A stretch of DNA of 22,097 nt, taken from Brachionus koreanus (lineage: Eukaryota; Rotifera; Eurotatoria; Ploima; Brachionidae). Shown here piece after piece: positions 16,901-22,097 of this stretch (its first letter is position 1; each line of letters begins with the position of its first letter). Below the pieces are notes generated by a model. That model did no database searches and was not told the origin of the DNA. It worked only from the letters and a program-made list of their open reading frames with translations. The stretch is from NCBI GenBank assembly GCA_016987375.1, contig PJRA01000524.1, positions 1,076,819 through 1,098,915 on the forward strand. The letters are read 5' to 3'. Position numbers and translations under genes: made by a program.

Positions 16901-19436
16901 TTAGTTGACTTTATAATCAAACAAACATAAGGAGACGGTAACGGATACTATAACTATGAATTTTTAACAGCCTTAAGGATAGAATTTATGTTTGTTAGAA
17001 AAATTAAAAAAAAAATTTAACAATTTTATATGTCCCCAGAAGACTAATAAAAGTGCTTCTCGGTGGCAGTAATGCTTATAGTGCAGTGGCTACCTGGCGA
17101 TTGTCAGTTAGTACCTGAGAAAAATAATAGTCTATGACTGATCCCGGTCATTTTTGATTCGGTAGTGGGCAGAATGGTCGACAATTTCTTAGCAGTTTCT
17201 ATTTAAGCGGGGGAAGATGTGATATAGCGTCATCTTTGTCGATATCACTAGATTTGTTAACTAGCTAAACCATAAGCGTTTTATTTGACATGGAGCATGA
17301 ATAGCTGCTCCTAAACGTCTAACCAGGAGATCGGAAAGACGGGCCCAAGGGTACTAAAGTAAACATTACAATGTTATTAATTTTTACTAGTAATTAAATA
17401 ATTTAATTCATGTTGTTTCACTTTGTATTTTCAATTTTACAAATTGGTTAATGAAAAATAATTATCTTTGCAATTTTTCGAAGGCTGGCATAAAAATTCA
17501 AAATTTTATTAAATTGAATTTGAAACAAAAATTTTTTTTTCTTTTTTTAAAAAAGTCAATTTTGCATAAAATTAATAAATTTTCAATAAACAAATTAATT
17601 GAAATTTTTTTTGTCATAGCTTAAAGCATTCAGTTCTTATACAGAAAGTGGCAAAGATGTAAAGTCATTGTCTGATGAAGACCAATTTTTGTTTGCGGTA
17701 AATATTAAAAAAAAAAAAACATTAAATTTAAGAAATTAAATTAATATAATTTTTATATATAGCTGAGTAAAGTGGAGCGTCTTTCGCAAAAATTAAATAT
17801 CATGAGCTTTATCGGCAACTTTTCAGACACATACAAAAATCTTTTGCCGCAAATAAACGCGGTTAGCTCAGCCTCGCTGAGCTTGAAACAAAGCAAAAAG
17901 CTGAAAAAACTTCTTGAAGTTGTTCTAGCATTTGGGAATTACATGAACAGTAGCAAGCGAGGTCCTGTGTACGGATTTAAACTACAAAGCTTAGAATCTG
18001 TAAGAAGATAGTAAATTATTTTTTTTTGGTAAAAATTTTAAATTTTTTCCAAGCTTTTGGAAACGAAAACCCACGATAAGAAACAAACTCTTTTACACTA
18101 CATTGTTCAAACAGTTAGCGAAAAGTTTCCCGATTTGAAAAACTTCGACTCAGAGCTTATGTTCATAGACAAAGCAGCCGTGGGTAAACAGAGCAGTTTT
18201 TAATTTGAAGGTTTTTTTTTGCTATGTTTTATTTTCTTGTTTAGTATCACTTGAGAATGTTCAGTTTGACATGAACGAACTGGCCAAGGGAATGAAAAAT
18301 ACAAAAAAAGAGTATGAAATCAGACAAGATTCAAAAACAGACACTCATGTGCTCAAAGAATTTTTGTCCAAAGCTGAACAACAGCATAATGAACTGTCGA
18401 ATAAGTACAAACTTTCTCAAGAACAGTTCAATCAATGTGTTGAATATTTTGGCGAAACCCCAAGATCTCAGTCGCCTAACACCTTTTTTTCTACATTTGT
18501 CAAATTCCTTAAGGCTTTCAGTGTAAGTTTATAATTTTTTTTTAAGTTTATATTTTTATATCTAACATGGTATTGTCAAATTCAAAAAAAAAATTTTTAT
18601 TAATTAAAATTTACTAACATAAAATATTCTTTACAAAAGTGCAGCATACTTTGTTGCATCTTTTTTGTCTAAAATTCTTAAAATTCTTTCTTTTTTTTTA
18701 GGAAATCAAATCAGTAATCAATAAAATTTTATTGATGTTTTATTTTTTGTCTTTTATTTTTTTCAATTTTCTGAAAAAGGGTGCTATAAACTATGTAGCA
18801 ATTTTTTCGCAGTATTTTTTTTTCTTAAATATTTTATTTTAGTAAATTTTAATTTATCAAAAAAGGAAAAATTCGTGTTTTATTTGTACTTCTTTTTAAA
18901 ATACCTTGATTTATCAAAAATTGAAAATTTATAGGATGAATTTTTTTTTTATAAAAATCATAAATAAATGTCATTTAAAAAAAAAGCAAAATTAACCCTA
19001 CATTTGTTTATTAGTATGAAAAAATTAATGATTTCCTTTTTTAGCAAGCTAAAATAGATAATGAACTAAGAGCTAAACAAGAGCTTGAGCAGGCAGCGGC
19101 TGCAGCGAGCACAAACGGACAGTCGCCAAGTCATTGCAAGGCATCTAGACAACAGATCACGGTAATTTGGAGTTTTTGAATGCAAATTTTTTATACATTT
19201 AAATTTTTTATTTTTGTTTTCAGAATAATGATATGATTAAAGAGCTTAAGAAAAGAAACCCGATAAATGGTGGACCACGAGTGCGACCGCAGCCTAAAAA
19301 GGAGATAAATATTGAAGATTTAATTGAGGAAATAAATAGAGGCTATGTGACTGCCGATGCCGAGCGCCGCAAACGACAAAGAACCCAAGAGATAAAGAAA
19401 GAATTTGTCAAAACGACGCCCATACAAATAATTTAA
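4834..19436 (+). CDS. FMNL: FMNL/Frl-type formin, 12 coding exons, complete
   Basis: This gene encodes a formin that nucleates and elongates unbranched actin filaments at the cell cortex. Joining 4834-4901, 11150-11555, 11616-12302, 14565-15489, 15554-15896, 15951-16020, 17620-17697, 17763-17999, 18054-18183, 18245-18522, 19045-19161 and 19224-19436 gives 3,552 nt, or 1,183 residues plus TAA, and all eleven introns are GT-AG and in phase. Domains are: Asn/Ser-rich N-terminus (about 23-140), GTPase-binding region (about 159-271), FH3/DID (about 370-540), coiled coil (539-623), FH1 (638-695), FH2 (about 697-1095) and DAD (about 1144-1166). FMNL is preferred over DAAM or Diaphanous because of 'MDLPPDK', '[13 protein letters not shown]', '[12 protein letters not shown]', '[16 protein letters not shown]' and '[18 protein letters not shown]', which match FMNL-specific sequence. 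The family is held closed by DID-DAD contact and opened by Cdc42/Rac-type GTPases; that regulation is inferred from family. It is somewhat longer than vertebrate FMNL1-3 because of N-terminal and linker insertions. Confidence 0.93.
5440..5761 (-). mobile_element. CR1-like non-LTR reverse transcriptase remnant, C-terminal part
   Basis: A 66-codon minus-strand frame (5761-5561) reads '[20 protein letters not shown]', '[15 protein letters not shown]' and '[10 protein letters not shown]'. This is the segment after the catalytic core in CR1-type reverse transcriptases ('KDLGVIxDxxLKFxxHI', 'RILGLIKR', 'VWxPxLKK'). After TAG it degenerates, with family-like scraps to about 5440. Stops and lost residues show that it is dead. 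It probably belongs with the piece at 7018-7480. Confidence 0.7.
5765..6375 (-). mobile_element. Jockey-like non-LTR reverse transcriptase remnant
   Basis: Reading the minus strand downward gives, in shifting frames, 'EAFDKV' followed by a stop in place of the usual Trp and then '[10 protein letters not shown]', next '[14 protein letters not shown]' (compare SAGVPQGSVLSPTL), 'LLFAYDFE' where the catalytic FADD should be, 'KLEK' stop 'LCKWKMKF', and finally '[19 protein letters not shown]' and 'LQTIQNSP'. Order and spacing follow a jockey-superfamily reverse transcriptase. The catalytic Asp pair reads Tyr-Asp, and several stops and shifts make it inactive. Confidence 0.75.
7018..7480 (-). mobile_element. 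CR1-like non-LTR reverse transcriptase remnant, palm domain
   Basis: Minus-strand motifs in order from high to low coordinate: a degenerate 'HAWVPADR' type block, '[18 protein letters not shown]' (around 7300), 'LKAYGFTG' stop 'TVDWLVDFL', then after a frameshift '[20 protein letters not shown]' (near 7128) and 'KYADD' (7035-7046). These are the classic palm motifs of non-LTR reverse transcriptases. One stop and at least one frameshift disable it. It lies antisense inside FMNL intron 1. Confidence 0.85.
8773..8796. repeat. (TTG)8 microsatellite
   Basis: Eight perfect TTG units inside FMNL intron 1, flanked by T-rich sequence. Confidence 0.95.
9965..10079 (-). CDS. Coding-like minus-strand terminal exon or fragment in FMNL intron 1, unknown product
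   Basis: The minus strand has a T-rich tract and TTTTTAG (AG at 10081-10080), followed by an open stretch ending TAA at 9967-9965. The peptide includes '[20 protein letters not shown]' and '[17 protein letters not shown]': balanced composition, alpha-helical, quite unlike the Phe/Lys/Asn peptides that random sequence gives here. AATAAA follows on the same strand at 9960-9955. I do not recognise the family. No partner exon is seen, so it may be a transposon or retrocopy fragment, or the last exon of a nested antisense gene. The frame stays open about 20 codons upstream of the acceptor but with background-like composition. Confidence 0.35.
10688..10702. repeat. (AG)7 dinucleotide repeat
   Basis: Fifteen bases of perfect alternating A and G within intron 1; no function inferred. 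Confidence 0.9.
11150..11555 (+). CDS. FMNL: FMNL exon 2 (Asn/Ser/Gly-rich N-terminal extension)
   Basis: The exon starts after the AG at 11148-11149 and ends before GTAAAA at 11556. It encodes about 135 residues rich in Asn, Ser, Gly and Gln (for example '[15 protein letters not shown]' and 'QQQTSSSN'), probably disordered, with markedly higher G+C than the flanking introns. The last part, '[15 protein letters not shown]', aligns with the helix preceding 'MNLPPDK' in vertebrate FMNLs ('LDARFNLVLSYMNLPPDK'), so its C-terminal end is conserved while the rest is lineage-specific. The frame is open back to a TAA near 11119, so the exact acceptor rests on phase agreement with exon 1. Minus-strand ORFs here are shadows. 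Confidence 0.83.
11616..12302 (+). CDS. FMNL: FMNL exon 3 (GTPase-binding domain)
   Basis: A T-rich tract and CAG precede the first codon AGT at 11616, and the exon closes with CAA before GTAAGA at 12303. Residues 159-387 carry '[20 protein letters not shown]', '[20 protein letters not shown]' and 'GLDVLIEYL', the GTPase-binding part of FMNL, then end in '[12 protein letters not shown]', the start of the armadillo-like DID. Between them lies a linker of about 95 residues (272-365), Ser/Asn/Thr-rich and then basic ('[19 protein letters not shown]'); vertebrate FMNLs also have a variable basic linker here. The intron before it is only 60 bp. Read-through past 12302 runs into poly-Phe from the intron T-tract and is not coding. 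Confidence 0.93.
12303..14564 (+). other. FMNL intron 3 (2.3 kb)
   Basis: Bounded by GTAAGA and TTAAG, phase 0. Apart from the foldback element at 12885-13155 it is A+T-rich. A less biased patch around 13990-14190 gives no credible reading frame. The 67-codon minus frame at 13153-13356 has no recognisable similarity. Confidence 0.7.
12885..13155. mobile_element. Foldback/MITE-like element with ~80-90-bp inverted arms
   Basis: The left arm (about 12885-12978) and the right arm (about 13060-13155) are imperfect reverse complements. Shared blocks include GGGCTTATTTT, ATTGCAGCATCATAAATC (exact in both arms), AAACA and AATGCAT. The right-arm motif GAATGCGGT also recurs once internally, near 13018, in the same orientation. 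Total length is about 270 bp with no ORF, so this is a non-autonomous inverted-repeat transposon whose transcript would fold into a long hairpin. The ends and target duplication are not fixed, because both flanks are TTAAT-like. Confidence 0.8.
14565..15489 (+). CDS. FMNL: FMNL exon 4 (FH3/DID, coiled coil and FH1)
   Basis: The exon starts after TTAAG at 14564 with TAT GGT TTT CAC, so the protein reads across the junction as '[20 protein letters not shown]', matching FMNL '[20 protein letters not shown]'; an apparent start at 14577 is therefore an internal Met. Residues 388-695 comprise the rest of DID ('[16 protein letters not shown]', '[18 protein letters not shown]'), a dimerising coiled coil (539-623, about 15018-15272) and FH1 (638-695, about 15315-15489) with proline runs that in formins bind profilin-actin and SH3/WW proteins. 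The exon ends at CCA A before GTAATT, leaving one base that forms Thr with the next exon. Confidence 0.95.
15554..15896 (+). CDS. FMNL: FMNL exon 5 (start of FH2: lasso and linker)
   Basis: CA at 15554-15555 completes the Thr codon begun at 15489 after a 64-bp intron ending TTAG. It encodes '[20 protein letters not shown]' and '[20 protein letters not shown]', the FH2 lasso with its conserved Trp, followed by 'FEELFKTG' and '[20 protein letters not shown]', all typical of FMNL. The lasso wraps around the partner subunit to form the ring-shaped FH2 dimer (family knowledge). The exon ends with two bases of an Asn codon before GTAATT at 15897. Confidence 0.95.
15951..16020 (+). CDS. FMNL: FMNL exon 6 (FH2 continued)
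   Basis: A short exon of 70 bp after a 54-bp intron ending TTTAG. The first C completes Asn, then it reads '[20 protein letters not shown]' and DIE before GTATTT. It aligns with FMNL '[20 protein letters not shown]'. It is too short to stand out as an ORF and is supported by homology and by phase at both ends. Confidence 0.92.
16605..16652. repeat. 48-nt two-stem hairpin
   Basis: TCTGAGAAC (16605-16613) pairs exactly with GTTCTCAGA (16644-16652), and inside it TTGTTCAC (16619-16626) pairs exactly with GTGAACAA (16634-16641). This leaves a 5/2-nt internal loop and a 7-nt apical loop. Seventeen perfect pairs with ordinary base composition are unlikely by chance. It could be a small foldback element or an RNA hairpin in the intron; the stem is shorter than a usual pre-miRNA. 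Confidence 0.7.
17031..17365. mobile_element. G+C-richer 335-bp insertion, possible solo LTR
   Basis: This block is far less A+T-rich than the intron around it. It starts TGT and ends ACA, as LTRs do, and is flanked by TTATA (17026-17030) and TTACA (17366-17370), a 4/5 match to a target duplication. It contains a purine-rich GCGGGGGAAGATGTG tract near 17208-17222 that resembles a polypurine tract followed by TG, which argues instead for the 3' part of an LTR element. A small GGAGCA/TGCTCC hairpin lies near 17291-17312. There is no ORF. A SINE is also possible, since TAGTGCAGTGG near 17077 resembles a Pol III A box, but no good B box follows. Confidence 0.4.
17620..17697 (+). CDS. FMNL: FMNL exon 7 (FH2 continued)
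   Basis: A 78-bp exon after TTGTCATAG. It encodes 26 residues, '[20 protein letters not shown]' followed by DQFLFA, and ends before GTAAAT. It matches the FMNL segment '[20 protein letters not shown]'. The frame is whole-codon at both ends. It sits between the 1.6-kb intron 6 and a 65-bp intron 7. Confidence 0.93.
17763..17999 (+). CDS. FMNL: FMNL exon 8 (FH2 core, actin-binding surface)
   Basis: Begins after TATATAG with CTG AGT AAA and encodes 79 residues: '[20 protein letters not shown]', '[20 protein letters not shown]' and the hallmark FH2 block '[20 protein letters not shown]'. That block lies on the actin-contacting surface of FH2 domains and includes the conserved Lys of 'GFK' needed for activity in yeast Bni1 (family knowledge). 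The exon ends at TCT before GTAAGA (18000); read-through would stop after a few codons. Confidence 0.96.
18054..18183 (+). CDS. FMNL: FMNL exon 9 (FH2 continued)
   Basis: A 130-bp exon after a 54-bp intron ending CCAAG. It encodes '[20 protein letters not shown]', then '[20 protein letters not shown]' and part of a Val codon, ending before GTAAAC at 18184. It aligns with FMNL '[20 protein letters not shown]' and 'KAAAVSLENV'. It has no Met start, so it is visible only by splicing and homology. Confidence 0.94.
18245..18522 (+). CDS. FMNL: FMNL exon 10 (FH2, C-terminal helices)
   Basis: Starts with TA after TTGTTTAG, completing Val, and reads '[20 protein letters not shown]', then '[20 protein letters not shown]', '[14 protein letters not shown]' and '[13 protein letters not shown]'. 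These match the FH2 post helices of FMNL ('[20 protein letters not shown]'). It ends before a consensus GTAAGT donor at 18523. A second overlapping 70-codon ORF in another frame is a shadow. Confidence 0.95.
18523..19044 (+). other. FMNL intron 10 (522 bp)
   Basis: A+T-rich intron bounded by GTAAGT and TTTTTTAG, phase 0. I see no additional exon, element or structure. Confidence 0.75.
19045..19161 (+). CDS. FMNL: FMNL exon 11 (end of FH2, basic/alanine-rich linker)
   Basis: A 117-bp exon after TTTTTTAG. It encodes '[20 protein letters not shown]' and then a stretch containing '[15 protein letters not shown]', ending before GTAATT. FMNLs carry the same order: a charged helix ('NELRKKQEQALMEK') followed by 'KSPSHKSKRQQQELI'. 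The G+C-rich alanine run contrasts with the surrounding A+T-rich intron sequence. Confidence 0.92.
19224..19436 (+). CDS. FMNL: FMNL exon 12 (DAD and C-terminus)
   Basis: The last exon starts after TTTTCAG and ends at TAA (19434-19436). It encodes 70 residues. '[10 protein letters not shown]' corresponds to FMNL 'ELIAELRRRQ', and '[18 protein letters not shown]' followed by 'RRKRQR' has the form of a diaphanous autoregulatory domain: an amphipathic helix followed by a basic cluster. In the family this binds the N-terminal DID to keep the protein inactive. The final residues ([16 protein letters not shown]) differ from vertebrate tails. Confidence 0.93.
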   Translation, partial: NNDMIKELKKRNPINGGPRVRPQPKKEINIEDLIEEINRGYVTADAERRKRQRTQEIKKEFVKTTPIQII

Positions 19437-19490
19437 AATTTCCGATTTATCTTCCATGTTGAAAAATTGAAATGAAAATAGAAACTTGTA

Positions 19491-19496
19491 AATAAA
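19491..19496 (+). terminator. Probable poly(A) signal of FMNL
   Basis: A canonical AATAAA lies 55 bp after the FMNL stop codon, within A+T-rich 3' sequence. Position and match make it the best candidate for the 3'-end processing signal, although AATAAA arises often by chance in DNA this A+T-rich. Confidence 0.55.
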
Positions 19497-20338
19497 CAAT
19501 AACTTTTTAAAGGTTTTGATTTAGTTGAGCGAGTCTATTCGATAAATGTATAGAAATCGATTGAATGTTTTACTTGTCAAATTCGATAATTATTTTCGAG
19601 CTCTTTAAATTTTTTTTTTCAACACAGAGCTCAGTAAACTTACTGTTTTTGATTTTAATTTTGGTGAGTTAAACATTTATTTAAAATATTTTAATTTTAT
19701 TTTTTAATTCTAATTTAATTTCAAGTTTAAAGTTATCTTTTTTTTTTTCATATTTCTGATCTAGATGTGAGTGTGTGAGTGTATCAATTATATTTGTAGT
19801 TCTTTTTTCTCAATAGGATAACACTAGTTTACATTAACAAATACATTGATTAAATTATATTGATTAATATTTTGTATCTATTATTTTTGCTTTTTAATCA
19901 AGTTTAAAATAATATTAAAATATTCGAATAAATAATTTTAAAAAATAAATTTTTATTTTATTTTCAAAGAATATTTTTTACTCTCAATTTATTTTTAAAT
20001 TGATATTAAAATCAAATTTATTTAATTTAGTTATTTAATGGAAAAAATGTTTCTTTTATTCCGAGTCAAATAAGTCATCAGAAAAAACAGGAAGTTTGGA
20101 ATACAATATTGAATGTTTACAACCTGAATTAAACACGAAAAAAACAGAAATGCGCCGGTCTGTGTTGGAAATGAAAATCTAAAATGCGTCAAAAGATTTA
20201 CGCACACTATTAATTTTTTTCAATCATAGCTCAAAACAAAAATATTAAAAAATTATTTAATTTTTATTTATTTTATTTTCATTGAAAAAGAGTAGAGTAA
20301 AAAACGGTCATCATCAATAACAAATTAATTATTTTAGT
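19497..20338. other. 3' flank of FMNL, with a coding-like 47-codon frame at 20039-20182
   Basis: Mostly A+T-rich. At 20039-20182 (+) an open frame ending TAA reads 'SESNKSSEKTGSLEY' and 'NTKKTEMRRSVLEMKI'. It is more protein-like than background and lies shortly after a TTTAG that could be an acceptor, but it matches no family I know and has no start codon. Confidence 0.35.
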
Positions 20339-21146
20339 GGTGACAGATTAAACCAAAAACACGTTAATAAGTTAAATTAGTATAGGTGACAAAAAGTAAA
20401 ACGGACAAAAATTTTTCATTTATCAGATGTGAAAAATTAAACCAAAATAAAGCGAAATCAAATTAGTATTGAAGAGATTTTTCTAAAAACTACATTTTCA
20501 TTGATGTTATTGGCTTTGCATATCCTTTTGGGTTTAGACGGCTTTGCAAAACAGCTTTGTTCAATCAAAACAATTGATAATAAATACGAACTCGAGAATG
20601 CAGCTGTCGAACAAGGCGAATCAATAGTCGTTGATGTAGATTGAACGAAAAAAACAAGAAAGACCTAAGAAATTATCAACTCAAGTGAAAAAACCAAAAA
20701 AAAATTAATCATTATTTTTATTTTTCTCATTATTTTGCAACAAATCCAAACAAGATTTGATAGCAGAGGTGATTCACGCGTATATGTTGACACGACAAGC
20801 AAACAAAATCAAAAGATTGGAGACACCTATAGATGAATTCTACAGACTCACAAATTTTACATAATTTAAATTTTTTTTCAGTCAATAAACTTAAAAAATA
20901 GAGCCATTTTAAAGTGTCTATAAAATTAATTTGTTATTTGAATAAATATTTTTGTCACTTATAATAGATTATTTTGTCTCTAAAGTAGCTTTTATTTTGA
21001 CAGTAAAATATTATCAAATAGTCGCATCATCATTTGACGAATGATTATTTTTTTTGTCAAAAAGGCACGTTTTTTTATAGTCAGATAAAATTTAGTAAAC
21101 CACTTTTAGTTATTTTTGTCATCTCATAAAGATTTATTTTGTCACC
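20339..21146 (+). mobile_element. Putative 0.8-kb inverted-repeat element with clustered GTGACA motifs
   Basis: GGTGACAGATTAAACC (20339-20354) and the reverse complement of GATTTATTTTGTCACC (21131-21146) match at 13 of 16 positions. The left part has further GACAAAAA-type copies (near 20388 and 20403) and a second ATTAAACCAAAA block near 20434. The right part has at least five TTTTGTC or TTTTGAC copies (near 20950, 20973, 20997, 21052 and 21113), in the opposite sense to those on the left. Two open stretches lie inside: 20441-20644 (about 67 codons, with ATG at 20504; 'GLDGFAKQLCSIKTIDNKYE') and 20709-20864 ('DLIAEVIHAYMLTRQANKIK'). Neither is recognised. Subterminal motif clusters are typical of transposase-binding regions in DNA transposons, which is the inferred identity. 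Confidence 0.4.
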
Positions 21147-21489
21147 CCCAAAAATTTTAGCCTAAAAAACGAGTCAAATAAAATCGGCTTTTGAATGTTT
21201 AAAAAAATATATAAATGATGTGTAAATACTTTTTTAATAGTGTTTTTTTTTTAATATTACAATTTTTTAAGTTTAAATAAATTTGATTTTGTAGAATTTT
21301 CCGCATGGTGAGAATCTAAATAAAGGAGACCAACTACTAAAAACAAAAAAGTTCTAGAAAAACAACCGATGAAAAAGTTAAAAGGCCAAGAAAACTTCAA
21401 TTACAAGATCAAGAACAACCGAAAAGCAAAAGATTCCGAAAAATTTTTTTCATTTTTACTTTTTTTACATCAAAAAAAAATCCAACCAG
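21147..21489. other. A+T-rich spacer with a basic, coding-like patch
   Basis: Mostly low-complexity sequence. About 21355-21445 reads on the + strand as a highly basic, Gln/Lys/Arg-rich peptide ('KVKRPRKLQLQDQEQPKSKR') that may be the decayed upstream part of the retrotransposon that follows. The frame is broken on both sides. Confidence 0.3.
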
Positions 21490-22091
21490 TTGTGTGAAAA
21501 CAAATATCATTCTTTAAATTATTTAAGAAAATACAAACTTGATTTAAGATTAAACAATCAAGAAATCCCACTTGACCCTTTTCCACGTTATCTTGGACAT
21601 ATACTCGATCCAAAACTAAGTTTTAGAAGATACTTTTCGTTTTAAAAGAGCTCTCGGCAAAAATCCTAAGCAAAGCAAATATTATCAAAAAAATTAAAAA
21701 TTTAAAAATTAAAAACCGAACTTCTTTAGCAATAACTGTTTACAAAAGTCTAATCAGATCCCACTTTGATTATATATTTATTCCTATGTCGACATCTACC
21801 CAAACCATATTAGATAAATGCCAAAAAATTCAAAATCGAATACTAAAGATAATAAAATTTTACCCCTTAAAAACTCGGACTATACAAATTCACCACGATA
21901 TGAACATTGAAATGCTAGCCCCTCGATTCTCAAAACTTCTAGACAAATATGTTGCCTCAAGATCAACTCATGAGCAAATAAATGATGACCTTCTTAGATC
22001 GGAACAATTAAACTCGGACCAAAATCCACGTAGATTTCAAACATTATTCGAAATTTTTACAATATCTAAAGAAAAACAATGCTTCCTATAA
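21490..22091 (+). mobile_element. Non-LTR (jockey-like) reverse transcriptase, 3' end, frameshifted
   Basis: Plus-strand reading gives 'YKLDLRLNNQEIPLDP' and 'PRYLGHILDPKLSFRRY', the segment after the catalytic core. A shift to another frame near 21640 then gives 'LSAKILSKANIIKKIKN', 'TVYKSLIRSHFDYIFIP', 'DKCQKIQNRILKIIKF' and a tail ending TAA at 22089-22091. These match the C-terminal 'IYKSLIRSxLDY...LxxIQNxxLRII' region of jockey-superfamily elements. The catalytic core is not in the window. It is less decayed than the intron 1 copies: only one clear frameshift in about 600 bp. Confidence 0.8.
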
Positions 22092-22097
22092 TTTTTC

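Larger units (their letters stand above)
16021..17619 (+). other. FMNL intron 6 (1.6 kb)
   Basis: Bounded by GTATTT and TCATAG, phase 0. It holds a hairpin (16605-16652), a few TTTTTAGGAT direct repeats (about 16740-16785) and the G+C-rich insertion at 17031-17365. The rest is A+T-rich with no reading frame of interest. Confidence 0.7.

Noticed and set aside
18314..18526. 70-codon plus-strand ORF in a second frame over exon 10
   Set aside because: Out-of-frame shadow of the FH2 domain.
4834..19436. Assignment to DAAM or Diaphanous instead of FMNL
   Set aside because: The N-terminal 'MDLPPDK', GTPase-binding 'EVSLRTN', DID and lasso segments match FMNL wording much better than DAAM or Diaphanous.
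1..22097. tRNA, rRNA, CRISPR arrays, bacterial-type operons or ribosome-binding sites
   Set aside because: No T-loop/anticodon architecture, rRNA core motifs or regularly spaced repeats were seen, and the DNA is clearly spliced eukaryotic sequence.

Overview
The window is animal nuclear DNA. It is very A+T-rich, with long A and T runs, and holds one well-resolved split gene with GT-AG introns, TAA stops and the standard genetic code, surrounded by decayed transposable elements. The strong A+T bias, the mixture of tiny (54-65 bp) and long introns, and the many jockey/CR1-like reverse transcriptase remnants would suit a small invertebrate, for example a monogonont rotifer such as Brachionus. 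That identification is inference; nothing here fixes the species.

The main gene, on the + strand from 4834 to 19436, is a formin of the FMNL (formin-like / Frl) subfamily. I rebuilt it from twelve coding exons: 4834-4901, 11150-11555, 11616-12302, 14565-15489, 15554-15896, 15951-16020, 17620-17697, 17763-17999, 18054-18183, 18245-18522, 19045-19161 and 19224-19436. Every junction keeps the reading frame and the model gives 1,183 residues. Domain order is: a novel Asn/Ser/Gly-rich N-terminus, GTPase-binding domain, FH3/DID, coiled coil, proline-rich FH1, FH2 actin-assembly domain and a C-terminal DAD. The expected product is a Rho-family-GTPase-controlled, autoinhibited actin nucleator and elongator.

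Layout. 1-4833: A+T-rich flank with a G+C-richer island of unknown nature (648-851), a minus-strand stretch that looks like a two-helix membrane-protein exon (2029-2205), and a 222-bp terminal-inverted-repeat element (2354-2575). 4902-11149: a 6.2-kb first intron with three minus-strand non-LTR retrotransposon pieces (5440-7480), apparently one CR1-like element interrupted by a jockey-like one, plus an isolated coding-like minus-strand segment (9965-10079). 11150-19436: the remaining exons. Intron 3 holds a foldback element (12885-13155). Intron 6 holds a strong hairpin (16605-16652) and a G+C-rich insertion (17031-17365) that may be a solo LTR. 19437-22097: 3' flank with a poly(A) signal, a putative 0.8-kb inverted-repeat element with clustered GTGACA motifs and ORF fragments (20339-21146), and the 3' end of a plus-strand non-LTR reverse transcriptase (about 21490-22091).

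I found no tRNA, rRNA, CRISPR array or operon. I see no convincing new multi-gene system. The least-explained parts are the two minus-strand coding-like segments, the 648-851 island and the GTGACA element.
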